The notes below the pieces were generated by a model. The model saw only the letters and a program-made list of their open reading frames with translations, was not told the origin of the DNA and made no database searches. The translations under genes and the position numbers were made by a program. Shown here piece after piece: positions 44,348 to 54,181 of a stretch of 64,000 nucleotides of DNA (positions are counted from its first letter, which is position 1; each line of letters begins with the position of its first letter). The stretch is from positions 7,822,001 to 7,886,000 of the forward strand of contig NC_090723.1 in NCBI RefSeq assembly GCF_040954835.1, given 5' to 3'. Origin of the DNA: Lepisosteus oculatus (taxonomy: Eukaryota; Chordata; Actinopteri; Semionotiformes; Lepisosteidae).

Positions 44348-45460
44348 AGGATTTCACAGCCGGAGCTGGTCGGCCCAGCTCGAAGGGCGCTAGCTGGGGC
44401 TTCGCCGAGGAAGAGGGGGTGCAGGGAGATCAGCCTTTGAGCCCCTCTGGCCCTGTCCGGCACCCCGAAGGCAGACCCCTGCTCCTCTCTCCTGACCCAG
44501 CCGAACGGCGCGAAAGCGAGCCGGAAGAAAGTCCGTCTGGTGACATCTCGGCAGGCCGCAGCCTGTCAGGGTCCGAAGAGGAAAGAGATCCTCAGGTCTC
44601 GGAGTCTGGGGAGCCCAACGTCATGACAGCCGAGCTCACCCGGGAAGAAGGAAGGGGAGATGGGTTCGTCTACGCTGGAGAACAGCTTCCAGACCGTGGT
44701 TTCAGGGCAGCAGAAGAGGCCACAGTCCGTGGAGAGCAGGATTTGCCAGGCGACGATCAACAGCAGGCGGAGTCTTCTCCAGATTTCCCCCTTCCCTCCG
44801 AGGAAGAGAGGAGACGGGTCCTTTCTTTCGATTACGCTGAGCCCCATGGCCCGGCGGGTCCAGACGGCTTGGCTTTCGGCAGCCCTGGACAGGAAAACGG
44901 GGTTGAGCCGTTGTGGAAGGGAGAAGCGAGCCCTGCCGCCTCTCCGGGATCCCCCATCTCCCCGTACGTGGAAACGAGCGAGAGAAAGGCCGTTTCGGGG
45001 AGCCGCCGACAGTCCGAGCTGGAAGAAGCGGGCGGCTTCTGGGATTTTCCGACCTCAAATACGGAAGGCACACCTCCAGCAGAAACCGGTAGGGAAGACA
45101 CCGAGCCGGAATTCGCCGAGGAAAGCGACTCTGGTGTGGCCCCCACTGATTATACGGCGCCTACGGATGAAGACCTCATTGACACCGTGCAGGCTGCTCA
45201 GTTGGCGCAGCCCCCCAGCTCGGCGACGTCCGACGCGACCTCCGTGGTGTCAGAAGAGCCTGAAGCCCAGGGGGTCGCCCCCAAAATGGAAGCTGGAGAC
45301 CCCCGAGACAACCAGCGGTCTGCCTCCCCTTCTTCCTTTAAGGCTCCCGCAGAAGCAGGGGTGGCCTCCTCACCCAGGACCGCAGCCAAATTTCAAAGAA
45401 GGGGCCCGAAAGACGCTGCCCCGCCAAGACAAACACGTGCTCCAGTCGCACACGGAAAAG
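44348..45460 (+). CDS. mapt: MAPT exon 4A, 'big tau' exon (1113 nt, 371 codons)
   Basis: A single fully open exon in the tau frame, phase 1 to 1, residues 160-530. The product is low-complexity, rich in Glu, Ser, Pro, Gly and Ala, and predicted disordered, like mammalian exon 4A (about 250 codons), which is included in peripheral-nerve big tau. Motifs are mostly Ser-Pro sites (PLSPSG, LLLSPDP, SPGSPISP). Conservation is at the level of composition and position, as is usual for 4A. The donor (AAAAG|GTCTGT) deviates from consensus, fitting regulated inclusion. Overlapping frames on the opposite strand reflect GC-rich codon use. Confidence 0.88.
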
Positions 45461-45665
45461 GTCTGTTTTTAATCGTTTTAAACTCCCTCCCCCCTCCCCG
45501 CCCCCAGCTCTGTCTCACAGATCGTTTTTGAAAAGCGACCAAGCTCAGCTAAGGCTGCACCCCTTTCTGAAGCCCATCTGCGAATGAATCTGTCTGGTTT
45601 AGAAGAAGAAAAAAAAAAAACTCCAGCTTGTGGCGACTGGTTTTCTCTTCCTGTCCCTCTCTTGC

Positions 45666-45688
45666 GCTCTCTTTCTCTCTCTCTCTCC
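45666..45688. repeat. (CT)n simple repeat
   Basis: Pyrimidine-only CT tract just downstream of exon 4A. Confidence 0.7.
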
Positions 45689-46082
45689 CGGTCTTTGGCT
45701 GTCCTGTCCTTGGGTTTTCGGTGAAGTGCCCTGTCTTGTTGTTAAACGTTTCCTGGGCTGTTACGTCACAGGGGCTGCGTGCATGTCTCTGTGCCTGTCT
45801 CTAACCATTCCACATCGCCTCCATCATGCTTGCCTTTAAATAAGTCACTAGTTCTCCCTGAAATCGCATGGCATGACTGCAGTACCTTTCCTAATACAAG
45901 TGATTTCTGTGAAAGCTGTGCAGGTTATGAGAATGGTTTTGATTTGTAGATATCCACGGTTACCATTGCTGGATATACATTGCTGCAGGCATGGATGAGT
46001 TTTCCATTCAGTGTTTTGCTTCACCTTTCCTCCCACAAACCTTTTTTACTTCGAGTTTTGGAACTGAAGGAGAGGTTCTTGG

Positions 46083-46318
46083 TGCAGCATGGTGGAATGG
46101 CAGCTCGCGCAGCTGCCTCACAGTTTCTTGGGGTCCGGGGTTCGATTCTGGGATGGGGGTACTTTCTGTGTGGAGTTTGCATGTTCTTCCTCTGTGGGTA
46201 TTCTCCAGACACTCCAGTTTCCTTCCACCTTATAAAGACATGCTGGATAGGTTCAGCTAGGTCTTGTAAATTGTGCTTCTATGTGACTGAGTACCCTGGC
46301 GTACTGTCTAGGATGTAG
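46083..46318 (+). repeat. Dispersed fish SINE with B box
   Basis: GCAGCATGGTGGAATGGCAG, then the B box GGTTCGATTC (46139-46148), GTGTGGAGTTTGCATGTTCT and a tail. Same family as 40913-41172. Confidence 0.7.
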
Positions 46319-47311
46319 TCCTGACATGTTTCACTGCAATATCTTAGATCAGGGTGTCTACTGATTCTGCAGGGCTGGTGTGTCTGCAGGTTTTAAAGCT
46401 CTCTTTTTAAAGCAGCAGCATCTGAAGAGCTGGGAGAAGCTGTTCAGTGGCCCAGTTAAGCCTGAATTGGACACCTCTGATTTGGACACAATTTATAATG
46501 TCATTCAGATGAACAAAGCATTAGAGATACCTCTAGCCTACTGTGAAAACTATTGTCCCATATCTAAATCTACACGTTTAAAAGCTTTTGAAGTCAGATG
46601 AACAAATCTTTCTTCTTGAGCAATTATATCTTGTTAAACATACAGAATGTGTTCTTCATTATGTTGGGCTCTTAAAAAAAAATAATTTCCTGCTTTTTCA
46701 CACCACGAGTATTTATTCATCCGAGATAGAAAATTAAACATCGTTCTGTACAGACATTTTTATTATGTACGCCTGATTCTTTTTAGATTAAAATAATTTG
46801 CAATTTAAAGTACTCCTGTTTATTTCATTAGGGGTTTGAATGTCAAAAACTTAAATTCCGATTCCTTATTAGTCTGCTGTGTCCAACAGCAAATGTCTTC
46901 TGATAATACATGCACCAGTGACATTTAATTTTAACTGTTACCCTTATCAGCTGTACACAGACCACTTTTAGGGAGTGAACTGATAGCAGAACAAAAAATA
47001 GGATAGTTTTATTCAGGCTCTTGTTTGGAATACCTGTCAGTCAGTGCTTTTGCCTTTTAAAGAGGTTAAGTGACTCAAGTCTCGTGCAGGCATGCATTTC
47101 AAGACTTCTTTAGAATGTGAAAGAAATATGAGACCAATCTGTCTTCTGGAATTTAAGTGTTATCTGCCTCAACTGCAACAACACTGGGGAAATGACCGAA
47201 TAAAGCACAAACACGGTACATTTTTGACTGGCGACACCAGCAACAAGACAGCTGGTGTTTCATTTTCCCAGACGTGTATTTTTACATAGGAAATAAATTG
47301 GAAATTGCAAT

Positions 47312-48480
47312 CGCCAAATGGGGCGGATTAAGGTGATCAGAGGCCCCTAGGCTACAGGTTGTGTATTCCCCTCCTACCCATCCCATTACAAGAAAAAAGC
47401 GTGTTAAAATACTGTAATAATTCAGTGACGCTTTCCTAGTTAGAGGTTGCTACCGGCGATTCAAACGGAATATGACGCGGCACACTTAGGGAACACACAC
47501 ACTCCTATAGCCTGTAATGTAATACAGCAACGCAACCAATTAATCAGATTCCAAGCCAATCTGTTGCTGACAACAGAAATCATGTGCACGCTTGCTTTGA
47601 GGCCGACCACATGCAACAACAACAAGATCAACACAGCAGAGGCCAGTGACCACCCTGGGCGAGCGCATTTCCAGAACAGCACCAACAATCACGGGACACT
47701 CCCAACTCACGCCAGTCCACTGCAGCCAATAGACCCAGATCGGTCAATACACGAAAGATGCGGGCAACGGACCAAACAGCAATGCAAAAAAAAGCATGTT
47801 CTTACCTTGAGAAGGTTTTCTTACCTTCCTATGGGCATCAGGGCCAGGTGATTCAGTCTTGATAGATACTACTTGGGCAGCCGTAAACTCGGGGTCTGAC
47901 TCAGGCTGAGTGGATGACGATCCAGCAGACTTGAAATAACCAGTGTGGGGATGTTTTTAAGTAGATCCGACTCACGCTGCTCTTTTAAATGCTGTGCTTT
48001 TCGTTTTTGCGCCACACTGTCATATTTTCTATCACCCATTTTGACGCTAGCCACTAGTGATGGTGCAGGTCGGCTTTTTTTTATCCCGACCCGCAGGTGT
48101 GAGTCAGGCGCGTCACTACCAGCTCCGTAAACGTGCACCAGAGGAGACCCCACTGAGAGACACAACCGCGATATAAACTCCGCCGAAATAAATTTGAACT
48201 GCAAACCCATTGCATCTAACCTGTCATCGATTCTTTAATTATTTAACGTTTTTAAATCATGTCCGCTACAAAATTAATAATAACGTCACAAATTCGGGTT
48301 CCGATATCCCTGTTATGCGCAGGGGAGGTCGGTGACGTCACCGCGCCGCAGCCGGCACGTACAACCTGTATGTCGGTCGTATTAATTACAATAACAATAA
48401 TTCTAGCCAGTCAGGGGCCTCTGATCAATCTGGGCCCCTAGGCTGCAGCCTTTGCCAGCCTGTTCGTTAATCCGCCACTA
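47312..48480 (-). mobile_element. hAT-type DNA transposon deletion derivative, about 1.17 kb
   Basis: The ends are inverted: GGGGCGGATTAA with GATCAGAGGCCCCTAGGCT at 47320-47353, and the reverse complement of GTGGCGGATTAAC with a similar CCTAGG block at 48413-48480. The GTGGCGGATTAA terminus is hAT-like. Inside, on the minus strand, lies a transposase N-terminal fragment (47830-48039). No clear 8-bp target duplication remains. Confidence 0.65.
47825..48039 (-). pseudogene. Transposase N-terminal fragment (hAT/ZMYM-like), frameshifted
   Basis: Starting at the ATG complement of 48037-48039, the frame reads MGDRKYDSVAQKRKAQHLKE and continues with charged residues. After a one-base shift near 47945 it continues as GYFKSAGSSSTQPESD. 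This is the lysine-rich start (MADRK...SGAQKRK-like) followed by a KxxSFF-type motif region that precedes the TTF/BED zinc finger in hAT transposases of the ZMYM1-related group. A donor-like AAG|GTAAGA follows. The zinc finger and catalytic region are absent, so no active enzyme is expected. Confidence 0.55.
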
Positions 48481-49062
48481 ATTGTATTGTTTCTAAAATG
48501 TCTGAAACTGATTTGAATTCCAAGCCGAGCACGGCAGCAAAAACGTGAGCTGTGTTAATATGGAATTGCCCAACAGCTGTAATATTCACAGCATGGCTTT
48601 GCACAACAGCTCAGAACCAGTTTTTCCCCGTGTGTGTACACCTGCGGCTAACCTGCTGTATAGCCTATTTATTACACTGCTGAAAAATAAGGGCGGAAAA
48701 ACACATTTTATGCTCCGGTGCTGAGAAATAATGCCCTGATTTCCGTTATTATTAATATCCCCTCTGGGCAAGTAAAAACTGGTTTAGCTTTTATGCTGCA
48801 TTTTGTAAAAACAACGACTTTGAAATGTAAAACTTCATTTTGCTGCTCAGATGATATAGATTCCCATCTTCTTAAACCTGGATTCAGGAACAGGAGATTG
48901 TGCTTTGTCTTAATTTGAAGCTGTTATGAACTCTAAACACAAGGACTGAGTGTTAGTGCACTGGCTAGTGGCCAGTTACTACAGTGGCTGGGCCAGTATT
49001 CCCAGAATACTGAGTGCTGTGATCACAGATTGCCGGCACATACTTGAGTGAAAATAATAAGC

Positions 49063-49076
49063 ATTAAATATTATAG
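49063..49076. repeat. Left copy of 14-bp target site duplication
   Basis: ATTAAATATTATAG, identical to 49293-49306 on the other side of the inverted-repeat element. Confidence 0.8.
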
Positions 49077-49292
49077 GAACAAGTAACAGGTTTATTCCAT
49101 GCTGAAAAGAGAAGAAAGAAAACACAACATTTCGGCCGTGGAGTCTTCTTCAGGTGTGGTGTTCCCAGTCACACCTGAAGGTGTTCCCAGACCGAAACGT
49201 TGTGTTTTCTTTCTTCTCTTTTCAGCCTGGAATAAACCTGTTACTTGTTCCTTTGCAGCCTACGCATGCTGATGCAGCTCCCCACCTGAACT
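49077..49292 (+). mobile_element. 216-bp inverted-repeat element with 14-bp target duplication
   Basis: Long arms (about 49077-49163 and 49165-49251) are near-perfect reverse complements, sharing GAACAAGTAACAGGTTTATT and GCTGAAAAGAGAAGAAAGAA. A tail follows with CTTTGCAGCCTACGCATGCT. ATTAAATATTATAG occurs directly at 49063-49076 and 49293-49306. The CAACATTTCGGCC/CTTCAGG type core recalls terminal repeats of Penelope-like retroelements; this family name is tentative. Confidence 0.7.
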
Positions 49293-49306
49293 ATTAAATA
49301 TTATAG
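49293..49306. repeat. Right copy of 14-bp target site duplication
   Basis: Identical to 49063-49076. This indicates insertion by a staggered cut. Confidence 0.8.
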
Positions 49307-49990
49307 TCCAAAGACTTTGACCCTTGGTTTAAAACCTCAGCTGTTAGTTCTTGTAATATAAGAGAATATTTATTCTTTCAACATTTTCAGTGACCTGCTA
49401 CTCCAAAGCTGTGCTCTTCAAGAATGATTCCCAAGATTGTGTTTTCGGTTCACATTTGTTCTTTCAAATAGAGTGAATACATACAGTGAACTCAGTACCA
49501 TACAGTACAATATACAGTAAAGATCAACATCTGCTTTACAAGCTTGTTAGTGACTTTCGTAAACAAACATGGAGATTGAACCTGGAAGAATTTAGGTCTG
49601 GGAGATCAAGTCTCTGATTTATTTTCAGCTGACAGCTTAAATAACAGCCAGACAGTCATGCTGTGAAGCAGTAATTGCTGTTATTCGGTTCTGAACGATT
49701 CCCACTAGAGCTGTATTATGGACCTTTTTATCAGTGCACAGACTGACGCACTTTCAAAAAAAAAGACACCTTTTTAATAATAGGACTGTTCCTAAACTGC
49801 TCTTGAATTTCAGTGATTAACAACTTCCTTAGCACAGCTGGCTGGACTGTTGAGAAAGCCGCACAAGTGATAAAGGCTTAGCTGTGATAAAGCTCTGTGA
49901 TTTATGGGCGCCAAACATTTCTACCTGGAGGTGATCTGTGCGTTTATTCCAAGTGAAGAATTAACTCTCCTGCTGTGCTTTCCTCCCCAG

Positions 49991-50046
49991 CTAAAGCAAA
50001 GGCTGAAGCTGAAAAAGAACACACTCCTGCTGATGTAAAAGTGAAG
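49991..50046 (+). CDS. mapt: MAPT exon 5 (56 nt)
   Basis: Encodes AKAKAEAEKEHTPADVKVK, residues 531-549, phase 1 to 0. The 56-nt length equals mammalian exon 5 (ARMVSKSKDGTGSDDKKAK), and the Lys-rich pattern matches. Acceptor TCCTCCCCAG, donor AAG|GTAGGT. Confidence 0.92.
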
Positions 50047-50803
50047 GTAGGTGACCTGGCTGAGCCTCTGTCTGAAGTGAGAGGAGTGAGCTCTTGAGAG
50101 ACGTGTCCGTCTTGCGTGGGTATCTTCATCTCCTGAGTGTGGTTCTTTCCCGTTTCAACTAAAAGACTTAAAGAGGTCCAAACGGGACAGTTTTTCGTTC
50201 TGATTTTCTACTCCTAGAACAGCTTGCTAAACTGTACAGAGATATGAAGCAGAAGTCCCTGTGTTTTCACACCTTACGACTTTTGTGCACCAAATTTCTA
50301 TCACATTACTGGACCCAGTAGGATGGTACTAGATGGATAACTGAGAATAGTGAGCAGGGGACATTATTTATGACACAGTCCACTCATCCTTATTGCCGGC
50401 ATTTCTTTCTGACTACATTTGCTTCAAAAACCATTTGATTTCTGCCGTTTTGCCAATTTTAATTTCACAGTGCATGGTTTTATTTTTGCAGGGATGGTAT
50501 TTGAAATTGTTGGCAGGCATAACTCGGGAAGAGATGATAATCCAGTATCAAAACAGGCACGATTACGGCCTCCTGCCTGCACAATTCTCCAGACTCAGTC
50601 CTCATTCTGACCTTTTCAGTGCGTGACAGGCAACTTCCTATACCAGCCTTGCTGAGTTCTCATCCACTTTTTCAGTTTCATATAGAAGCGCAGAAGCGTT
50701 TCTTTGACTTGTCATCCACCTGTCGTTGGCTTTATGTTTTTGCTGCTTTGTTTTGGTTTTTTTGGTTACATTTTTTTTTTTTGCTTTTTCTTTCAATGCA
50801 AAG
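50047..50803 (+). other. mapt: MAPT intron 5
   Basis: 757 bp; ends in a T-rich tract and an AAG-type acceptor. Nothing else recognised. Confidence 0.55.
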
Positions 50804-50989
50804 ACCCCCCAAACATCTGCCACCAAAGTTAGACCCACTTCCACCCCAAAACGACCCTCCTCAGTCACCACCGCCCCCCCGAAAAAAAACGCTCCCGGCC
50901 CGACGTCCTCCACTGCGGCCTCCCCCGCTAGCAGACTCGGCTCGGTGACCAGTAAGCCCGGGGCAGGACCCCGCGATGCCAAGCCGCGG
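50804..50989 (+). CDS. mapt: MAPT exon 6 (186 nt)
   Basis: Encodes residues 550-611, starting TPQTSATKVRPTSTPKRPSS and ending RLGSVTSKPGAGPRDAKPR; phase 0 to 0. The end aligns with mammalian exon 6 (YVSSVTSRTGSSGAKEMKLK; 198 nt). Exon 6 is alternatively spliced in mammals. The acceptor here is a non-CAG type (AATGCAAAG), consistent with regulated use. Basic and Ser/Thr/Pro-rich. Confidence 0.85.
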
Positions 50990-51266
50990 GTGAGTACGCC
51001 AGGAGAGCATCAGCTGGGAGACCAAGGCAGTCGTCTGCCTGTCAGTGCGTCGCTGTCCTTTTCCTTCACCTGCTGCCGCTTCCCCTCCGCAACCCAGTAG
51101 TGACCCTATCCCCTCGCCCGCCTTCTCTTCTTCCTCTCCCCCGTGAAATCAAGCCCAGGACAAACAGGCAAACAGACGTGCTCTGGCGCTGTGCGGCCGA
51201 ATCCGTGCCTTGATATCTGTGTCGCGTCTCCTGCCTATCGGAGTCTCCGCTCTTTGGCTTCTCTTT

Positions 51267-51393
51267 GCCAATCCAGTTGACTTCATCTGTAAATCCATAC
51301 TCCACTAAAAACTAAAATAATAATAATTGCTTACACTTATATAGCACTTTTCTGGACACTCCACTCAAAGCAGTTTACAGGTAATGGGGATCC
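51267..51393 (-). repeat. Partial 5S SINE plus flank, local duplicate of 53294-53421
   Basis: GCCAATCCAGTTGACTTCAT through GTAATGGGGATCCC. It differs from 53294-53421 at only about five positions, including about 45 bp that lies outside the SINE. The SINE is cut off at 51393, where unrelated GC-rich sequence begins. Confidence 0.7.
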
Positions 51394-51549
51394 CGGGGTC
51401 CGAGTGCCGGAGTGCAACACGCCAGTGATCGTTCACCCCTGCCTGGGGGGGGAGAACTGCCAGTGCATATGCACCACCGGGGTTATAAGTGTAACAAATA
51501 CGCCCCTGCGCGTAACAGGGAGGTCGGCCGGCTGGGTTGAGGAAGGTCT

Positions 51550-51606
51550 TTGGCTCAGCCGGCAATACCCCTGTCAGGTGATGCCGGAGACCCAGGTTCG
51601 AGCCCA
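51550..51606 (+). repeat. tRNA-like segment (SINE head or tRNA relic), plus strand
   Basis: An A-box-like TGGCTCAGCCGG (51551-51562) and a B-box GGTTCGAGCC (51595-51604) are spaced as in a tRNA gene or tRNA-derived SINE. Related to the minus-strand segment at 52003-52062. No complete cloverleaf was verified. Confidence 0.45.
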
Positions 51607-51871
51607 TGCGATGGGGGACGAACTGGGGTGGGAGCGGCGAATTCGCTACCTTATTATTTCGTTGTTGCCGTTTTTCTCGTAAACGGGACACCCCAGTCAG
51701 ATTTGTTTCGGCTGCCACGCCCTTCATTCATTTCGGGGGACCCCGGCGGTTTTGAACACGTTCGAGGCCTTTTTGTTTTAAAGGGGGTCCACTCCCAGGA
51801 GAGGGAGCTTTGTTGAGTGAGGAAGGCACCTTGCACGTGCAGGAGCTCTCAGCTCAGCCTCCGGGGGGAAT

Positions 51872-52307
51872 CTACGGAAGTTTATTAGCGCCACGGAGAA
51901 CAAAAATCATCTCGTTTGTATGGGATGGTATTGTAGCGCTCTGGGGTTCTGTGGGTATGCGCCCTCGCCGCTGCCGCCTCAGGTCGGCCCCCCACCGCTG
52001 GGGATTCGAACCCGGGCCTCTGGCATCACTCAACAGGGACCCAGCCAGTTGAGCTAAAGGGAAATCTCCCTTCAGTCCAACAGCTGCGGTCCCTGCTATT
52101 CACCACGCTGGTAAGACCGCTCCCACAACCTCCAAAGGCGGCCACATGCGATACAGTATTTCGTTTAGTGTGCGTGTAAACGAGATGCATTTCTCATATA
52201 AACGCAATGATTTTGTCGTAGAAACGAGATACTTTCCTTGTATAAACGCAATACTATCTCGTATAAACGCATTTATTTTTCTCCCTTGCGTTAATAAGCT
52301 TCCGTAG
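51872..52307. mobile_element. 436-bp terminal-inverted-repeat (MITE-like) element
   Basis: The left end CTACGGAAGTTTATTAGCGC is mirrored by GCGTTAATAAGCTTCCGTAG at the right end. Similarity between arms extends about 60 bp. The right arm contains three spaced copies of TATAAACGCA (52199-52271). A tRNA-like segment lies in the middle on the minus strand. No target duplication was identified. Confidence 0.6.
52003..52062 (-). repeat. tRNA-like segment, minus strand
   Basis: On the minus strand TAGCTCAACTGG (A-box-like, 52045-52056) and GGGTTCGAATC (B-box-like, about 52003-52013) are tRNA-spaced. It resembles the plus-strand segment at 51550-51606. Confidence 0.45.
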
Positions 52308-52489
52308 AAACTAACCCACAAATTGAAAGTTCCCTAAGCTGGGTGTTTGGCCACGGCATTGCACTTACATGTTAATGTCTTTGCTTAAGACTTTGGCATG
52401 TGGCCACATTCTAATTCTTCCACAATATCTGTGCGGAATTAAATCCCATCACTGCCTTATTGCCTAGTTCTGACTGGAGTAAAAAATAA

Positions 52490-52640
52490 TAATAATATAA
52501 TAATAAACTTTATTTTATATAGCGCCTTTAAAGGTGGCTTCTCAAAGCGCTTTACAGGATGACAATAACAATAAATAAGAAGACTACAACAATAATTAAG
52601 AAGATTTCACAAGATAGGACACAATTATAATTACAACAAT
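52490..52640 (+). repeat. Dispersed repeat with GCGCCTTTAAAGG motif
   Basis: AATAATAAACTTTATTTTAT, then TATAGCGCCTTTAAAGGTGG and CAAAGCGCTTTACAGG, then an A/CAA-rich tail. Relatives lie at 14365-14420 and 55216-55610. Confidence 0.6.
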
Positions 52641-52833
52641 ACAACAATAACAATAGAAATACCTTTGTCTCTTTGTGTATCTCCCGGTTTCCTTGTTTCA
52701 TAAATGCCATACATGTTTATAAATGCTTAAACATGGTACCTGAACCGCTTGCAAGTGGAACTGCCAACAGCATGCGTGTTGTCTGGTTGCAAGGCGAGAT
52801 GCCAGCAATGACGCTGTTTCCTGTTGGTGACAG

Positions 52834-52972
52834 GGTGCCGAAGCAAAGGGTGCAGTGAGGAGCCCGGCCTCCAAGGCTGCAGGGGGCGCTAGATCTCAGG
52901 CTCCCGGGTCCAAAATCCCAGCGAAAACCCCCACTTCTGGAGCCCTGGCAGGCATGCCTGCAGCTTCTTCTG
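52834..52972 (+). CDS. mapt: MAPT exon 7 (139 nt)
   Basis: Encodes residues 612-657, starting GAEAKGAVRSPASK and containing SKIPAKTPTSG, ending PAASS; phase 0 to 1. It aligns with mammalian exon 7 (GADGKTKIATPRG ... RIPAKTPPAPKTPPSS; 127 nt), the first part of the proline-rich region. The acceptor (TTGGTGACAG) has a weak pyrimidine tract. Donor TCTG|GTGAGC. Confidence 0.9.
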
Positions 52973-54181
52973 GTGAGCTCATACTGCAACAACACTCCCC
53001 AATCGATAGAAAATAATGGATGATTATTTCAGGATACGGTTACCACTCTGAGCGTCCGTCTGATTGCAAGAGGAGCAGCAGATGAAATAGGAGATGATGG
53101 ATGTGGTGGAGTGAGTGCAGTCTTTGGGGGGTATATTAAGGAATGAGGTGAAGGATTAAGTGCCTTTCTCTGCTGGAAAACCAGGCTGTTATACTGCCAC
53201 TACAGCTCTTGGTTCAGATCTTGGCCGAAAGGTGTTGTCCATGTCAAGATTCATTGCAAAGGTGTAAATGCTGATGCAGCGCATACAAAGAAGGCCAATC
53301 CAGTTAACTTCATCTGTAAATCCATACTCCACTAAAAACTAAAATAATGATAATTGCTTACACTTATACAGCACTTTTCTGGACACTCCACTCAAAGTGG
53401 TTTACAGGTAATGGGGATCCCCTCCACCACCACCAGTGTGCAGCCCCACCTGGATGATGAACCAGTACTCTTCCCAGTACCAGGTATCAGTGGGGAGGAG
53501 AACAGTGATGAAGCCAGTTCAGAGATGGGGATTATTAGGAGGCCATGATTGGTAAAGACCAATAAGAAATTTGGCCAGGACACCCCTACTCTTTTTGAGA
53601 AACACCCTGGGATTTTTAATGACCACAGAGAGTCAGGACCTCGGTTTTACATCTCATCTGAAGGATGGCGCCTGTTTACAGTATAGTGTCCCCGTCACTA
53701 CACTGGGGCATTAGGACCCACACAGACCGCAGGGTGAGCGCCCCCTGCTGGCCCCACTAACACCTCTTCCAGCAGCAACCTTAGTTTTTCCCAGGAGGTC
53801 TCCCCTCCAGGCTCAGACCTGCTGAGCTTCAGCGGGCTGCCAGCAATGAGTTGCAGGGTGCTACGCCTGCTGGCATTATTCACTAAAAAGAAAAGAAACT
53901 TCACCGTCGTAAAGAATTTTGCACAAAGATTGCCAGTTTCACTTTGACGTATATACGCTGGAATGGTCTTGTCCCGTTTACAAAATTAGTTGCAAACGGA
54001 ATGCTCTTCATTGCAATTCCTCACAACAGAATGACTCGGGGTGTGTGTGATATTTGTCCCTGTGTGACAAAGCAGCTTCAAAACTGGACCAGAGAAGAAA
54101 CCAGGGACCGTCCGGTCCCGTGACTTTTTGCAGGAGAATGATCGATCCTGATGTTGTTTCTCGCTCTTCCCCCCCGAGCAG
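52973..54181 (+). other. mapt: MAPT intron 7 with full 5S SINE
   Basis: Contains the duplicated flank at 53294-53421 and a near-complete reverse 5S SINE (53341-53874). No exon 8 equivalent recognised. Confidence 0.6.
53341..53874 (-). repeat. 5S-rRNA-derived SINE, near full length, reverse
   Basis: Runs from the 3' end (TAATTGCTTACACTTATAC) through CCACCACCACCAGTGTGC to the reversed 5S-like head (GGAGGTCTCCCCTCCAGGCT, then CTGAGCTTCAGCGGGCTGCC). Complements the forward copy at 4841-5403. Confidence 0.82.

Larger units (their letters stand above)
45461..49990 (+). other. mapt: MAPT intron 4A-5, rich in mobile elements
   Basis: Contains a CT-rich simple repeat (45666-45688), a SINE (46083-46318), a hAT derivative (47312-48480) and an inverted-repeat element with target duplication (49063-49306). 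Confidence 0.6.
50990..52833 (+). other. mapt: MAPT intron 6 with nested insertions
   Basis: Contains a partial 5S SINE (51312-51393), a GC-rich complex insertion (51394-52307) with two tRNA-like segments and a hairpin element, and another repeat (52490-52640). Confidence 0.6.

Noticed and set aside
44702..45146. Minus-strand and alternate plus-strand frames over tau exon 4A
   Set aside because: Shadows of the 1113-nt exon. Only the frame continuous with exons 4 and 5 has both splice sites in phase.
47447..47851. 134-codon plus-strand frame at 47.4-47.9 kb
   Set aside because: Lies inside the hAT derivative, opposite to its transposase fragment; no similarity recognised.
49125..49165. Hammerhead ribozyme call in the inverted-repeat element
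   Set aside because: CTGAAGA and GAAA are present on the minus strand, but the first stem II pair would be A-C and no stem III partner was found nearby. Mentioned only as something to test.
51550..52062. Functional tRNA genes
   Set aside because: A- and B-box-like motifs are present, but acceptor-stem pairing was not evident and both lie within repeat-like sequence.
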